This document shows positions 10,522 through 18,814 of a stretch of 64,000 nt of DNA, one piece after another. The notes under the pieces were generated by a model. That model did not search any database, was not told where the DNA came from, and worked only from the letters and a program-made list of their open reading frames with translations. Position 1 is the stretch's first letter. Every line of letters begins with the position of its first letter. The position numbers and the translations under genes were made by a program. Source of the stretch: Martinezella rhizogenes (GTDB taxonomy: Bacteria > Pseudomonadota > Alphaproteobacteria > Rhizobiales > Rhizobiaceae); assembly GCF_027460065.1 (NCBI RefSeq), contig NZ_JAPYZZ010000001.1:562864-626863 (forward strand), read 5' to 3'.

Positions 10522-11259
10522 CTAATTTTCCACCGTGAATTCGACCGTGTCGGCAGAAAATCGGCTGACGGCATATTGCACCGGCACGCCGTCCATATCC
10601 GCATTTAACGCCTGGGTGACAAGCAGGATGGCCCCCGGCGATAGTTCGAGATCGGCGAGATCCTGCGTATCCGCGTGGATAGCGGAAATGACGGTGGAAA
10701 TGCGCACATAATCCGCCACGCCAAGCATCTTAAAAGCGGCCGTGATCGAGCCGCTTTTCTGATATGCCTCGCCTATTCCGGCAAAACGATCCGCGGGGAA
10801 CCATGTGGTCGAACGCGACACAGGGCGGGTATCCGCCTTCCGCAGGGTTTCCAGACGGGTGAGCGGCGCGCCGGCCGGCAGTTGCAGCCGTGCTGCGAGA
10901 TCGGCGCTTGCCGGCTCGGTCGTATGGGAAAGAAGCAGCGCTTCCATTTCCTTCACCTGATCGCCGATGCCAGCCGTAAACCGCGTGCGCAGCGAAATCG
11001 GAAAGCTCAGGCGCTCCTTGCGGGCGATCATCGTGCCGCGCCCCTGCATCGGCTCGAGAATGCCTTCGCTCGCCAGTGCGGCGATCGCACTTCTGACGGT
11101 ATGGCGGTTGACGCCAAATTTTTCGGCCAGCGTCATCTCCGGCGGCAACATGCCGGTTTCGTCGTGATCGCCTGCCGCAATCTCGCCTCTGATCCGGTCG
11201 GCAATCTGCCGCCAGAGCGCCACACCGTTCTTTCTTTTCATCGCTGCTGCAGGGCTCAT
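10522..11259 (-). CDS. phnF: GntR-family repressor of phosphonate utilisation (PhnF)
   Basis: The 245-residue regulator has an N-terminal GntR winged helix (residues 12-78, LWRQIADRIRGEIAAG to GRGTMIARKE) and a C-terminal UTRA ligand-binding domain, the HutC/PhnF layout. It sits divergently from the C-P lyase operon, which is the usual position for PhnF. The 82-bp gap to phnG holds overlapping inverted repeats that are good operator candidates. The start ATG overlaps a PHO-box-like sequence, so PhoB binding there could also affect phnF. The ligand is unknown; control of phn genes is inferred from position. Confidence 0.9.
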   Translation of the reverse strand: MSPAAAMKRKNGVALWRQIADRIRGEIAAGDHDETGMLPPEMTLAEKFGVNRHTVRSAIAALASEGILEPMQGRGTMIARKERLSFPISLRTRFTAGIGDQVKEMEALLLSHTTEPASADLAARLQLPAGAPLTRLETLRKADTRPVSRSTTWFPADRFAGIGEAYQKSGSITAAFKMLGVADYVRISTVISAIHADTQDLADLELSPGAILLVTQALNADMDGVPVQYAVSRFSADTVEFTVEN

Positions 11260-11275
11260 GTCACACGCTTGTCAT
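11258..11275 (+). promoter_or_regulatory. Candidate PHO box upstream of phnG
   Basis: ATGTCAC-N4-TTGTCAT resembles the rhizobial PhoB site of two CTGTCAT repeats 11 bp apart; 11 of 14 positions agree. It lies 67 bp before the phnG start and overlaps the phnF start codon. Similar sequences lie upstream of the other two phn units. Confidence 0.5.
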
Positions 11276-11303
11276 TCATCGACGTTAATTGTAGCTTATA
11301 TTG

Positions 11304-11327
11304 TATAGTTGTCTATATCAATAGACA
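11304..11327. promoter_or_regulatory. Overlapping palindromes, candidate PhnF operator
   Basis: Two perfect inverted repeats overlap: TATAG-TTGT-CTATA at 11304-11317 and TGTCTAT-ATCA-ATAGACA at 11310-11327. They lie 15-38 bp before the phnG start and could cover a CTATAT-like -10 element. HutC/PhnF-class GntR proteins bind TGT...ACA palindromes of this kind. Confidence 0.55.
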
Positions 11328-11341
11328 TTAGAGGTCAAGCG

Positions 11342-11803
11342 ATGAATAACGAAGCTGCGAATATACATGCAGAGAGGAAGCGAGTGGCGGCGCTTCTTGC
11401 CCGCGCCACCTTTCAGGAACTTGAAACGGTCTGGAACCGGCAGGATGCCAGCCCGCAGACGGAAAACGTGCGGGGGCCGGAAACCGGCCTCGTCATGGTC
11501 AAGGGCCGTATTGGCGGCGGCGGTGCGCCCTTTAATCTCGGCGAGACCACGGTTACCCGCGCGACCGTCAAGCTGGCCTCGGGAACCGTCGGTCATGCGC
11601 ATGTTCTCGGCACCGGCCGCAAGAAGGCCTGGTACGCCGCCGTGTTCGACGCGCTCTGGCAGGAAAATCCGACCCGGGACTTCATCGAGACCGAGCTTCT
11701 TTCACCGGTCGAAAAGAGACTGAGCGAAGAGAAGGACCGGAAAACAAAGGAAACCGCCGCCACGCGGGTCGATTTCTTCACCATGGTTCGAGGAGAAGAT
11801 TGA
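11342..11803 (+). CDS. phnG: C-P lyase subunit PhnG
   Basis: PhnG (153 residues) is a core subunit of the PhnGHIJ carbon-phosphorus lyase complex, which attaches methylphosphonate to the ribose of ATP. The segment ERKRVAALLARAT at the N-terminus, GLVMVKGRIGGGGAPFNLGETTVTR in the middle and VGHAHVLGTGRKKAW after it are family hallmarks. The ATG at 11342 is preceded by AGAGG at a good distance; a further in-frame upstream start at 11309 lies inside the operator region and is unlikely. The stop overlaps the phnH start (TGATG). It opens the first phn unit, under the candidate PhnF operator and PHO box. Confidence 0.95.
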   Translation: MNNEAANIHAERKRVAALLARATFQELETVWNRQDASPQTENVRGPETGLVMVKGRIGGGGAPFNLGETTVTRATVKLASGTVGHAHVLGTGRKKAWYAAVFDALWQENPTRDFIETELLSPVEKRLSEEKDRKTKETAATRVDFFTMVRGED

Positions 11804-12411
11804 TGGGTGTCAAAGCCGAAACATTGACGGGCGGCTTTTCCAGCGCCGTCTTCGATTCCCAGCGTATTTTCAAGAAGCTGATGGACGGCATGGCCCGTCC
11901 CGGCACACCGCACACAATCGAAACGGCGGTTGCCCCGCCGCTGCCGCTTGCCGCCGCCACCGGTGCGGTTCTGCTGGCGCTTTGCGACCACGATACACCG
12001 GTCTGGCTGAGTGGCACATTGCGCAAGACCGCGGTGCCGGGCTGGATCGGATTTCACACCGGCGCACCGGCAACGGAAGAAAAAGCGGCCGCGCATTTCG
12101 CCGTCATCGAAGCGGGCAGCGCCATCGCGTCCTTCGGCCTCTTCGCCCAGGGCAGCCAGGAATATCCCGACCGCTCCACGACGCTCATCATCGAATTGTC
12201 CGATCTGGACGGTGGGCGGGAATTGCTGCTTTCCGGGCCTGGCATCCGCCACGTCAACATCATCAGCCCATCCGGCCTGCCGGATATATTCCCGAGGCTT
12301 TGGGCAGAGAACAACGCCACCTTCCCGCGTGGCATCGATGTCATCCTGACGGCTGGCGATAAATTCGTCTGCCTGCCGCGTACGACGCGCATCAAACCCG
12401 TGGAGGCATAA
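11803..12411 (+). CDS. phnH: C-P lyase subunit PhnH
   Basis: The 202-residue PhnH is a PLP-transferase-fold scaffold subunit of the PhnGHIJ complex. Recognisable segments are FDSQRIFKKLMDGMARPG near residue 15, ALCDHDTPVWL, and FPRGIDVILTAGDKFVCLPRTTR at the C-terminus. AGGAGAAG precedes the ATG, which overlaps the phnG stop by one base. phnI begins 1 bp after its stop, so the subunits are produced from one coupled message. Confidence 0.95.
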   Translation: MGVKAETLTGGFSSAVFDSQRIFKKLMDGMARPGTPHTIETAVAPPLPLAAATGAVLLALCDHDTPVWLSGTLRKTAVPGWIGFHTGAPATEEKAAAHFAVIEAGSAIASFGLFAQGSQEYPDRSTTLIIELSDLDGGRELLLSGPGIRHVNIISPSGLPDIFPRLWAENNATFPRGIDVILTAGDKFVCLPRTTRIKPVEA

Positions 12412-12412
12412 G

Positions 12413-13522
12413 ATGTATGTTGCTGTCAAAGGCGGGGAGACCGCCATCGCCAACGCCCACCGGCTGCTGGCCGACCAGCGGCGCGGAGACCGCGACCTGC
12501 CCGCCATGAGCGTGGCGCAGATTGTTTCGCAGCTATCGCTCGCCGTAGACCGCGTGATGGCGGAAGCCTCACTCTACGATCAGTCGCTTGCAGCCCTTGC
12601 CGTCAAGCAGGCGCGCGGCGACATGATCGAAGCCATCTTCCTGCTGCGCGCCTATCGCACCACGCTGCCGCGCTTCGGCTATTCGGTCCCGGTGGATACC
12701 GCCGACATGGCGGTGCAGCGGCGTGTTTCCGCCACCTACAAGGATCTGCCCGGCGGGCAATTGCTGGGGCCGACCTTCGACTACACCCACCGGCTGCTCG
12801 ATCCCTCCCTCCTCGAAGACGAGGTCGTCGAAACCGCTACCCAGCGGGAAGGCGAGCCTGAATATGTCATGCGCGTTTCCGATATCCTCGCTGAGGAGGG
12901 GCTGATCGAAAGCGACGGCGACATGCCGGACGATCATATTGCCGGCGACCTGACACGGGAACCGATGGAGTTTCCGATGCCGCGCGACCTGCGCCTGCAA
13001 TCGCTGGCGCGCGGCGACGAAGGTTTCCTCCTGGCGCTCGCCTATTCGACCCAGCGCGGTTACGGCCGCACCCACCCCTTCGTCGGCGAAATCCGCATCG
13101 GTGAAGTGGAAGTCGAACTTGATGTGCCGGAACTCGGCTTTTCCGTCTCGCTCGGGGACATCAAGGTCACCGAATGCCAGATGGTCAACCAATTCAAGGG
13201 TTCGGCCAAGGCACCGCCGCAATTTACCCGCGGTTACGGTCTGGTGTTTGGCCAGAGCGAACGCAAGGCGATGGCTATGTCTCTGGTCGACCGGGCGCTG
13301 CGCGCCGGAGAATTCGGCGAGGATGTCGTTGCCCCGGCACAGGATGAGGAATTCGTCATCTCACACGCCGACAATGTGCAGGCGACGGGTTTCGTCGAGC
13401 ATCTGAAACTGCCGCATTATGTGGATTTCCAGGCCGAACTCGGTCTGGTCAGAAAGATGCGCGCCGATTTCGAGGCCATCAATACAAATGGCGCGGAGTG
13501 GATGAGCGATGCGGCCGAATAG
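12413..13522 (+). CDS. phnI: C-P lyase subunit PhnI (nucleosidase)
   Basis: PhnI (369 residues) carries the purine nucleosidase activity of the complex: it removes adenine from ATP so that phosphonate can be attached to ribose 5-triphosphate. The N-terminus MYVAVKGGETAIANAHRLL is the classical PhnI start, and LALAYSTQRGYGRTHPFVGEIRIGEVEVE and VTECQMVNQFKG are conserved blocks. The start lies 1 bp after phnH. A gap of 133 bp then separates it from phnJ, unlike the other tightly packed genes, and this gap carries a small ORF on the opposite strand. Confidence 0.95.
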   Translation: MYVAVKGGETAIANAHRLLADQRRGDRDLPAMSVAQIVSQLSLAVDRVMAEASLYDQSLAALAVKQARGDMIEAIFLLRAYRTTLPRFGYSVPVDTADMAVQRRVSATYKDLPGGQLLGPTFDYTHRLLDPSLLEDEVVETATQREGEPEYVMRVSDILAEEGLIESDGDMPDDHIAGDLTREPMEFPMPRDLRLQSLARGDEGFLLALAYSTQRGYGRTHPFVGEIRIGEVEVELDVPELGFSVSLGDIKVTECQMVNQFKGSAKAPPQFTRGYGLVFGQSERKAMAMSLVDRALRAGEFGEDVVAPAQDEEFVISHADNVQATGFVEHLKLPHYVDFQAELGLVRKMRADFEAINTNGAEWMSDAAE

Positions 13523-13523
13523 C

Positions 13524-13619
13524 TTAGCGGCCGTGCTGCTCGCCAAACCAGTAGGCGCAAAAGACGGTCGATGCTGCAAAGACAGCAAAGAACACGGCTG
13601 CAAGAATTCCAATCTCCAT
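13524..13619 (-). CDS. Possible 31-residue single-span membrane protein, antisense within the phn operon
   Basis: A short ORF lies on the minus strand exactly within the phnI-phnJ gap. It starts with ATG at 13619, 9 nt after a strong AAAAAAGGAG ribosome binding site, and ends with TAA at 13526-13524. The peptide starts MEIGILAAVFFAVFAASTVF and ends with a polar WFGEQHGR tail. Residues 4-25 form one hydrophobic helix with a short acidic N-terminus. Its stop lies 1 bp beyond the phnI stop on the other strand. I do not recognise a family. The strong ribosome binding site and coherent transmembrane design argue for a real gene; its tiny size and antisense position argue for caution. Confidence 0.5.
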   Translation of the reverse strand: MEIGILAAVFFAVFAASTVFCAYWFGEQHGR

Positions 13620-13655
13620 GAGCTTGTACTCCTTTTTTCACAAGGCTAACGCGCA

Positions 13656-14558
13656 ATGCTTAAAGAAGTTTCATTTGACGACGGGCTGGCTGCCTACAAC
13701 TTCGCCTATCTGGACGAACAGACCAAGCGGATGATCCGCCGGGCGATCCTGAAAGCCATCGCCATTCCCGGTTACCAGGTCCCCTTCGCTTCCCGCGAAA
13801 TGCCCATGCCCTATGGCTGGGGCACCGGCGGCGTGCAGTTGACGGCCTCCATCCTCGGCCCGGATGATGTGCTGAAGGTTATCGACCAAGGCGCCGACGA
13901 TACGACCAATGCCGTTTCGATCCGCGCATTTTTCCAGAAGGTGGCTGATGTGGCCGTCACCACCCGCACGAAGGACGCAACGATCATCCAGACGCGGCAC
14001 CGCATTCCGGAAGAGGAACTGCATTCGGGACAGGTTTTGGTCTATCAGGTTCCGATTCCCGAGCCCCTGCGCTTCCTCGAACCGCGCGAGACCGAGACCC
14101 GCGTCATGCACGCGCTCGAAGAATACGGCCTGATGCACGTCAAGCTCTACGAGGACATCGCCCGCAACGGCCGCATCTCCACCACCTATGCCTATCCGGT
14201 GAAGGTGGCCGGGCGCTACGTGATGGACCCCTCGCCGACGCCGAAATTCGACAATCCGAAAATGCATATGTCGGACGCCCTGCAATTGTTCGGCGCCGGG
14301 CGCGAAAAGCGCATCTACGCCGTGCCGCCCTATACCGACGTCGTCAGCCTCGATTTCGAAGATCACCCCTTCGAAATCCAGCGCTTCGACAAGCCCTGCG
14401 CGCTCTGCGGCGGGGAGAATGTCTATCTCGACGAGGTGGTGCTGGATGACAAGGGCGGGCGGATGTTCGTCTGCTCCGATACCGACCATTGCGAAGACCG
14501 CCGTGCCCATGGCCACAAGGGCCACCTGCTGGCGGATGTGAAGGAGGCCGCAGAATGA
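13656..14558 (+). CDS. phnJ: C-P lyase radical SAM subunit PhnJ
   Basis: PhnJ (300 residues) is the radical S-adenosylmethionine enzyme that cleaves the C-P bond of alpha-D-ribose 1-methylphosphonate 5-phosphate. The cluster motif C-x2-C-x21-C-x5-C is seen with Cys248, Cys251, Cys273 and Cys279, and the radical-bearing glycine is Gly39 in IPGYQVPF (Gly32 in E. coli). The N-terminal YNFAYLDEQTKRMIRRAILKA block is nearly invariant. The start has only a weak ribosome binding site (AAGG at 10 nt). The stop overlaps the phnK start in ATGA. Confidence 0.97.
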   Translation: MLKEVSFDDGLAAYNFAYLDEQTKRMIRRAILKAIAIPGYQVPFASREMPMPYGWGTGGVQLTASILGPDDVLKVIDQGADDTTNAVSIRAFFQKVADVAVTTRTKDATIIQTRHRIPEEELHSGQVLVYQVPIPEPLRFLEPRETETRVMHALEEYGLMHVKLYEDIARNGRISTTYAYPVKVAGRYVMDPSPTPKFDNPKMHMSDALQLFGAGREKRIYAVPPYTDVVSLDFEDHPFEIQRFDKPCALCGGENVYLDEVVLDDKGGRMFVCSDTDHCEDRRAHGHKGHLLADVKEAAE

Positions 14559-15331
14559 GCGACGCACCGCTTTTGAAAGTCCGGGACGTTTCCAAATATT
14601 ACGGCGACCGCGCCGGTTGCCGCAACGTCTCCTTCGAGCTTTATCCGGGCGAAGTGCTGGCGATCGTCGGCGAATCCGGTTCCGGCAAGACGACGCTGCT
14701 CAACTGCATTTCCACCCGGCTGATGCCGACGGCTGGCAGCGTGGAATATCGCATGCGTGATGGCTCCATGCGCGACCTCTATCATATGGGTGAGGCTGAA
14801 CGGCGTTTCCTGATGCGCACCGACTGGGGTTTCGTGCACCAGAACCCGGCCGACGGACTGCGCATGGCGGTGTCTGCCGGCGCCAATGTCGGCGAGCGGC
14901 TGATGGCGGTTGGCAACCGGCATTACGGTAATATCCGGCAATCGGCCAGCGAATGGCTGGAGCGGGTGGAAATCGGCACCGACCGTATCGACGACCAGCC
15001 GCGCGCCTTTTCCGGCGGCATGCGCCAGCGCCTGCAGATCGCCCGCAACCTCGTCACCTCGCCGCGTCTCGTTTTCATGGATGAGCCGACCGGTGGTCTC
15101 GATGTCTCGGTGCAGGCGCGCCTGCTCGATCTGGTTCGCGGCCTCGTCAACGATCTCGGTCTTGCGGTCGTCGTCGTCACCCATGATCTCGCGGTGGCGC
15201 GGCTGCTTTCCCACCGGATGATGGTGATGAAGGGCGGCGACGTCATCGAACATGGCCTCACCGACCGGGTGCTGGACGATCCGCGCGAGCCCTACACGCA
15301 ATTGCTTGTTTCCTCCATCTTGCAGGTTTGA
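14555..15331 (+). CDS. phnK: C-P lyase ABC-type ATPase PhnK
   Basis: This 258-residue ABC ATPase has Walker [10 protein letters not shown] near residue 37, signature FSGGMRQRLQIARNL and Walker B LVFMDEPTGGLDVSVQARLLD. PhnK binds the PhnGHIJ core complex and is required for phosphonate breakdown rather than acting with a membrane permease. The start ATG overlaps the phnJ stop, confirming its place in the C-P lyase unit. Close similarity to Dpp-type ATPases is normal for PhnK, and context makes the assignment. Confidence 0.95.
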   Translation: MSDAPLLKVRDVSKYYGDRAGCRNVSFELYPGEVLAIVGESGSGKTTLLNCISTRLMPTAGSVEYRMRDGSMRDLYHMGEAERRFLMRTDWGFVHQNPADGLRMAVSAGANVGERLMAVGNRHYGNIRQSASEWLERVEIGTDRIDDQPRAFSGGMRQRLQIARNLVTSPRLVFMDEPTGGLDVSVQARLLDLVRGLVNDLGLAVVVVTHDLAVARLLSHRMMVMKGGDVIEHGLTDRVLDDPREPYTQLLVSSILQV

Positions 15332-15335
15332 TGCC

Positions 15336-16043
15336 ATGACGACGCCACTCATTGTTTCGGAAGTCTTCAAAAGCTTCACCATGCATCTTCGCGACGGCAT
15401 TGAGTTGCCTGTCGTCCGTGATGTCAATTTCTCCGTTTCCGGCGGCGAATGCGTCGTGCTCGGCGGCCCGTCGGGCATCGGCAAAAGCTCGATCCTGAAA
15501 ATGCTCTATGGCAATTACGCCATAGATAGCGGGCAGATCCTCATCCGCCATCAGGGTGAGGTCATCGATATGGGCAATGCCTCGCCGCGCACGATCCTCG
15601 ATATCCGCCACCGCACCATCGGTTATGTCAGCCAGTTCCTGCGCACGGTGCCGCGTGTCGCGGCCATCGACGTCGTTGCCGAGCCGCTTCTGGCGCGCAA
15701 GGTTACGGCCGAAGATGCGCGCGAGCAGGCGGCCATGCTGCTTTCGAAACTCAACCTGCCACGGGAGTTGTGGTCCCTGCCACCAGCGACCTTTTCGGGC
15801 GGTGAGCAGCAGCGCGTCAATATCGCCCGCGGTTTCATCACCGATCATGCGATCCTGCTCCTCGACGAGCCGACTGCCTCGCTCGACGCCACCAACCGGC
15901 GTGTGGTGGTCGACATGATCAGGGGGAAAAAAGAGAACGGCACGGCTCTGCTCGGCATCTTCCACGACGAGGAGGTGCGCGAAGCCGTGGCTGACCGCAT
16001 TCTCGACGTTTCGCAATTCTCGCCCCGAAAGGCAGCGGCATGA
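15336..16043 (+). CDS. phnL: C-P lyase ABC-type ATPase PhnL
   Basis: PhnL (235 residues) is the second, smaller ABC ATPase of the C-P lyase gene set; PhnK-PhnL pairs dock on the PhnGHIJ complex. Walker A is [10 protein letters not shown], the signature is [15 protein letters not shown], and Walker B is [15 protein letters not shown]. The ATG at 15336 lies 4 bp after the phnK stop. The stop overlaps the next gene in ATGA. Confidence 0.95.
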   Translation: MTTPLIVSEVFKSFTMHLRDGIELPVVRDVNFSVSGGECVVLGGPSGIGKSSILKMLYGNYAIDSGQILIRHQGEVIDMGNASPRTILDIRHRTIGYVSQFLRTVPRVAAIDVVAEPLLARKVTAEDAREQAAMLLSKLNLPRELWSLPPATFSGGEQQRVNIARGFITDHAILLLDEPTASLDATNRRVVVDMIRGKKENGTALLGIFHDEEVREAVADRILDVSQFSPRKAAA

Positions 16044-16657
16044 GTGTCAAGGTCGGTCTCGAACCCGTCATCCACGAAAGTGCCCGCGTCACCAATTCCT
16101 CGATCGGCCGCTATACCGAAATTTCGGAGCACTGCCGCCTCGAAGAGGTCGAGATGGGCGACTACTCCTACGTCATGCAGGATGGCGCCATCTGGTGTGC
16201 CACCATCGGCAAATTCGTCAACATCGCCGCTTCCGTCCGCATCAATGCCACCAACCATCCGATGCAGCGGGCGACATTGCACCATTTTACCTATCGCGCC
16301 CGCAGTTACTGGGACGATGCGGAAGATGAAACGGACTTCTTCGCCGCCCGCCGTGCCAAACGCGTGGTGATCGGCCACGATGTCTGGATCGGCCACGGCG
16401 CAACCATCCTGCCCGGCGTAACCGTTGGAAATGGCGCGGTGATTGGCGCAGGTGCGGTCGTTTCGAAAGACGTGGCCCCTTATACCATCGTCGGCGGCGT
16501 ACCCGCCAAGCTGATCCGGGAACGTTTCCCGGCTGAACTGGGCCGGCAAATGGATGATCTGAAATGGTGGGACTGGGACCATACAAAATTGCGCGGCGCT
16601 CTGGACGACTTCCGCAACCTGGCGGCAGAGGATTTCGTCGCGAAATATGGCGGATGA
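16040..16657 (+). CDS. Hexapeptide-repeat acyltransferase of the phosphonate operon
   Basis: The 205-residue protein is a left-handed beta-helix acetyltransferase. Hexapeptide repeats run from about residue 10 to 150 (for example [20 protein letters not shown] and [15 protein letters not shown]), interrupted by a loop with conserved His ([19 protein letters not shown]) as in xenobiotic acetyltransferases. A dedicated subfamily of such proteins travels with phn genes and is thought to acetylate aminoalkylphosphonates or related compounds, replacing the GNAT-type PhnO; that role is inference. The start overlaps the phnL stop. It ends the first phn unit and is followed 22 bp later by a strong terminator. 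Confidence 0.9.
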   Translation: MSVKVGLEPVIHESARVTNSSIGRYTEISEHCRLEEVEMGDYSYVMQDGAIWCATIGKFVNIAASVRINATNHPMQRATLHHFTYRARSYWDDAEDETDFFAARRAKRVVIGHDVWIGHGATILPGVTVGNGAVIGAGAVVSKDVAPYTIVGGVPAKLIRERFPAELGRQMDDLKWWDWDHTKLRGALDDFRNLAAEDFVAKYGG

Positions 16658-16679
16658 ACTTCCCACTTCTGAAACAGTT

Positions 16680-16710
16680 AAAAATCCCGGAGCAAAACTC
16701 CGGGATTTTT
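16680..16710 (+). terminator. Rho-independent terminator of phnG-acyltransferase unit
   Basis: A perfect stem AAAATCCCGGAG / CTCCGGGATTTT with the loop CAAAA ends in a T run on the plus strand. It closes the first phn unit and implies that phnC has its own promoter. Confidence 0.85.
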
Positions 16711-16816
16711 GTTTCTGCACCATTAACGGACGCGCGGATTTCAGCGCGCCGAAATACTTCCCCAAAGCTTTGTCGGCGAACAGGCACCGGTCGTGCCTCC
16801 GGAATCTGTAATATTT

Positions 16817-16834
16817 TATTCATCAAACTGACAC
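16817..16834 (+). promoter_or_regulatory. Candidate PHO box upstream of phnC
   Basis: TATTCAT-N4-CTGACAC matches 9 of 14 positions of the tandem CTGTCAT PhoB site, including both TCAT/CAC cores; a third degenerate repeat (GCTTCAC) follows 4 bp later. It lies 59 bp before the phnC start and downstream of the terminator. Confidence 0.4.
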
Positions 16835-16892
16835 TCACGCTTCACGCACCGCTGTTACGTCGAACCCCGTCAAAAGAAGATTGGACGGGGAA

Positions 16893-17753
16893 ATGAGCTT
16901 TCACCTGAAGCAAGTCACGCGCCGTTTCGGCAACCACACTGCGGTCGATTCCGTTGATGTCGAGATACCGCAGGGTCAGATGGTCGGCGTGATCGGGCGC
17001 TCCGGTGCGGGAAAATCGACGCTGCTGCGCATGATCAACCGCCTCGTCGATCCCTCCTCGGGTTCCATTCATTTCAACGATACGGAAGTCTCGTCGCTGA
17101 AGGGTGCGGCGCTGCGCAACTGGCAGCGCGACTGCGCCATGATCTTCCAGCAGTTCAATCTGGTGCCCCGCCTCGACGTGCTCACCAACGTCATGCTCGG
17201 CCGCCTCAACCATCGTTCGACGGCGCTCAGCCTCTTCAACATCTTCACCCATGAAGAGCGGCTGATGGCGATTGCCGCGCTCGAGCGGCTCGGCATCGAG
17301 CATGTGGCCATGCAGGCGGCGGGCACGCTGTCCGGCGGCCAGCAGCAGCGCGTCGCCATTGCGCGTGCGCTGATGCAGTCCCCGGAGATGGTGCTGGCCG
17401 ATGAGCCGATCGCCTCGCTCGATCCCCTCAATGCCAAGATCGTGATGGACGCGTTGCGCGACATCAACGAGCGCGAAGGCATCACCGTCATCACCAACCT
17501 GCACACACTGGATACGGCACGCAATTATTGCGAACGCATCATCGGCATGTCCAAGGGCCGCGTCGTCTTCGACGGGACGCCCGCCGAGTTGACGGCTGCC
17601 GCCGTCACCGAGATTTACGGAACCGATTCACAAGGCTCCGGCATCGACGAGACCATGACCTCGACCAGCATCAATATTCCCGGCGCGCAGCTTGCCGCGC
17701 GTCCGGTGCAACAATCTGCCGGCCCCGAACCGCTCGCTCTCGCCGGGCTCTGA
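16893..17753 (+). CDS. phnC: Phosphonate ABC transporter ATP-binding protein PhnC
   Basis: The 286-residue ATPase powers the PhnCDE phosphonate importer. Walker [10 protein letters not shown] is near residue 37, the signature is [15 protein letters not shown], and Walker B is [13 protein letters not shown]. Blocks typical of PhnC are [35 protein letters not shown] and [21 protein letters not shown]-terminal tail of about 35 residues is variable. The ATG at 16893 is preferred to an in-frame TTG at 16881. It starts the second phn unit. Confidence 0.96.
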   Translation: MSFHLKQVTRRFGNHTAVDSVDVEIPQGQMVGVIGRSGAGKSTLLRMINRLVDPSSGSIHFNDTEVSSLKGAALRNWQRDCAMIFQQFNLVPRLDVLTNVMLGRLNHRSTALSLFNIFTHEERLMAIAALERLGIEHVAMQAAGTLSGGQQQRVAIARALMQSPEMVLADEPIASLDPLNAKIVMDALRDINEREGITVITNLHTLDTARNYCERIIGMSKGRVVFDGTPAELTAAAVTEIYGTDSQGSGIDETMTSTSINIPGAQLAARPVQQSAGPEPLALAGL

Positions 17754-17838
17754 GGAACCGCTCAGCATCGTTTGCGCCCGCGTCAAGGGCCAACACTTCA
17801 CAACAAACTCCGGCTCGCCGGGAAACAGGAGAAAGTCC

Positions 17839-18744
17839 ATGTTGAAGAAAGTCCTTCTTTCGGCAGTCGCCCTTGGCGTTCTGGCCGGTTCCGCCATGGC
17901 TCAGGACGTCAAGGTTCTGCGCATCGGTCTCGACGGTTCCGAAAACGAAGCCGACCAGATCCGCAACACCAAGTGCGTTGCCGATGGCCTCAAGGCTGCA
18001 ACCGGCGTTTCCGAAGTTCAGGTTTTCCCGTCGCCGGACTATAACGGCGTCATCCAGGGCCTGCTCGGCGGCACCATCGACATCGCTTCCATGGGCGCAT
18101 CCTCCTACGCCAAGATCGCTCTGGCCGACCCGAAGGCCGTCGACCCGATCCTGACCACGGCTGGCGCCGATGGTTCGACCGGTTATTACACGATCATGGT
18201 TGCCCGCAAGGACAGCGGCATCAAGACGCTGGCTGACGCCAAGGGCAAGAAGATCGGCTTCGCCGACCCTGACTCCACCTCGGGCTTCCTCGTTCCGAAC
18301 GTGGCTATTCCGAAGGAAACCGGCGTTCCGGTCAAGGAATACTTCTCCGAAACCGGCTTCGGCGGCGGCCATGAGAACCTCGTTCTCGCCGTCCTCGACA
18401 AGAAGTTCGACGTTGGCACCACCTTCGGTTCGGGCGTTGGCAAGTGGGAAGAAGGCTACACCGCCGGCAACCTCTACCAGATGGTCAAGAAGGGCAACCT
18501 CGACATGGACGATATCGTCGAAGTCTGGAAGTCGCCGCTGATCCCGAACGGTCCGCTGATGGTCACCAACAAGCTCGGCGACGCGATGAAGCAGAAGGTC
18601 GAAAACTTCTTCATGGAACTGCCGAAGAAGGACCTCGCATGCTTCCAGGGCTTCACCCAGGGCAAGAACACCGCCTACATCAAGGTCGACCCGTCCTTCT
18701 ACCAGACGATCATCGACGCCCGTAAGTCCGTTATCGGCGGCTGA
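17839..18744 (+). CDS. phnD: Phosphonate-binding periplasmic protein PhnD
   Basis: PhnD (301 residues) captures phosphonates in the periplasm. It has a short signal peptide (LLSAVALGVLAGSAMAQD, cleavage after residue 21) and the family blocks LRIGLDGSENEADQI, GASSYAKIAL, and FADPDSTSGFLVPN. ACAGGAG precedes the ATG. Codon use is strongly biased to the favoured synonymous codons, which fits high expression. A GC-rich hairpin with a short T run follows before phnE and may reduce expression of the permease genes relative to phnD. Confidence 0.95.
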   Translation: MLKKVLLSAVALGVLAGSAMAQDVKVLRIGLDGSENEADQIRNTKCVADGLKAATGVSEVQVFPSPDYNGVIQGLLGGTIDIASMGASSYAKIALADPKAVDPILTTAGADGSTGYYTIMVARKDSGIKTLADAKGKKIGFADPDSTSGFLVPNVAIPKETGVPVKEYFSETGFGGGHENLVLAVLDKKFDVGTTFGSGVGKWEEGYTAGNLYQMVKKGNLDMDDIVEVWKSPLIPNGPLMVTNKLGDAMKQKVENFFMELPKKDLACFQGFTQGKNTAYIKVDPSFYQTIIDARKSVIGG

Positions 18745-18763
18745 TCCTCAGATCATATCCGGA

Positions 18764-18794
18764 AGCGGCGGTGCCCCACGGCGCCGCCGCTTTT
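18764..18794 (+). terminator. Attenuator-like hairpin between phnD and phnE
   Basis: AGCGGCGGTGCC-CCAC-GGCGCCGCCGCT forms a 12-bp stem with one G-T pair, followed by four Ts. Its position after a binding-protein gene suggests partial termination or mRNA protection rather than a full stop, because phnE follows in 21 bp. Confidence 0.55.
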
Positions 18795-18814
18795 GCCAAT
18801 AAAGGAAAAGCGGC

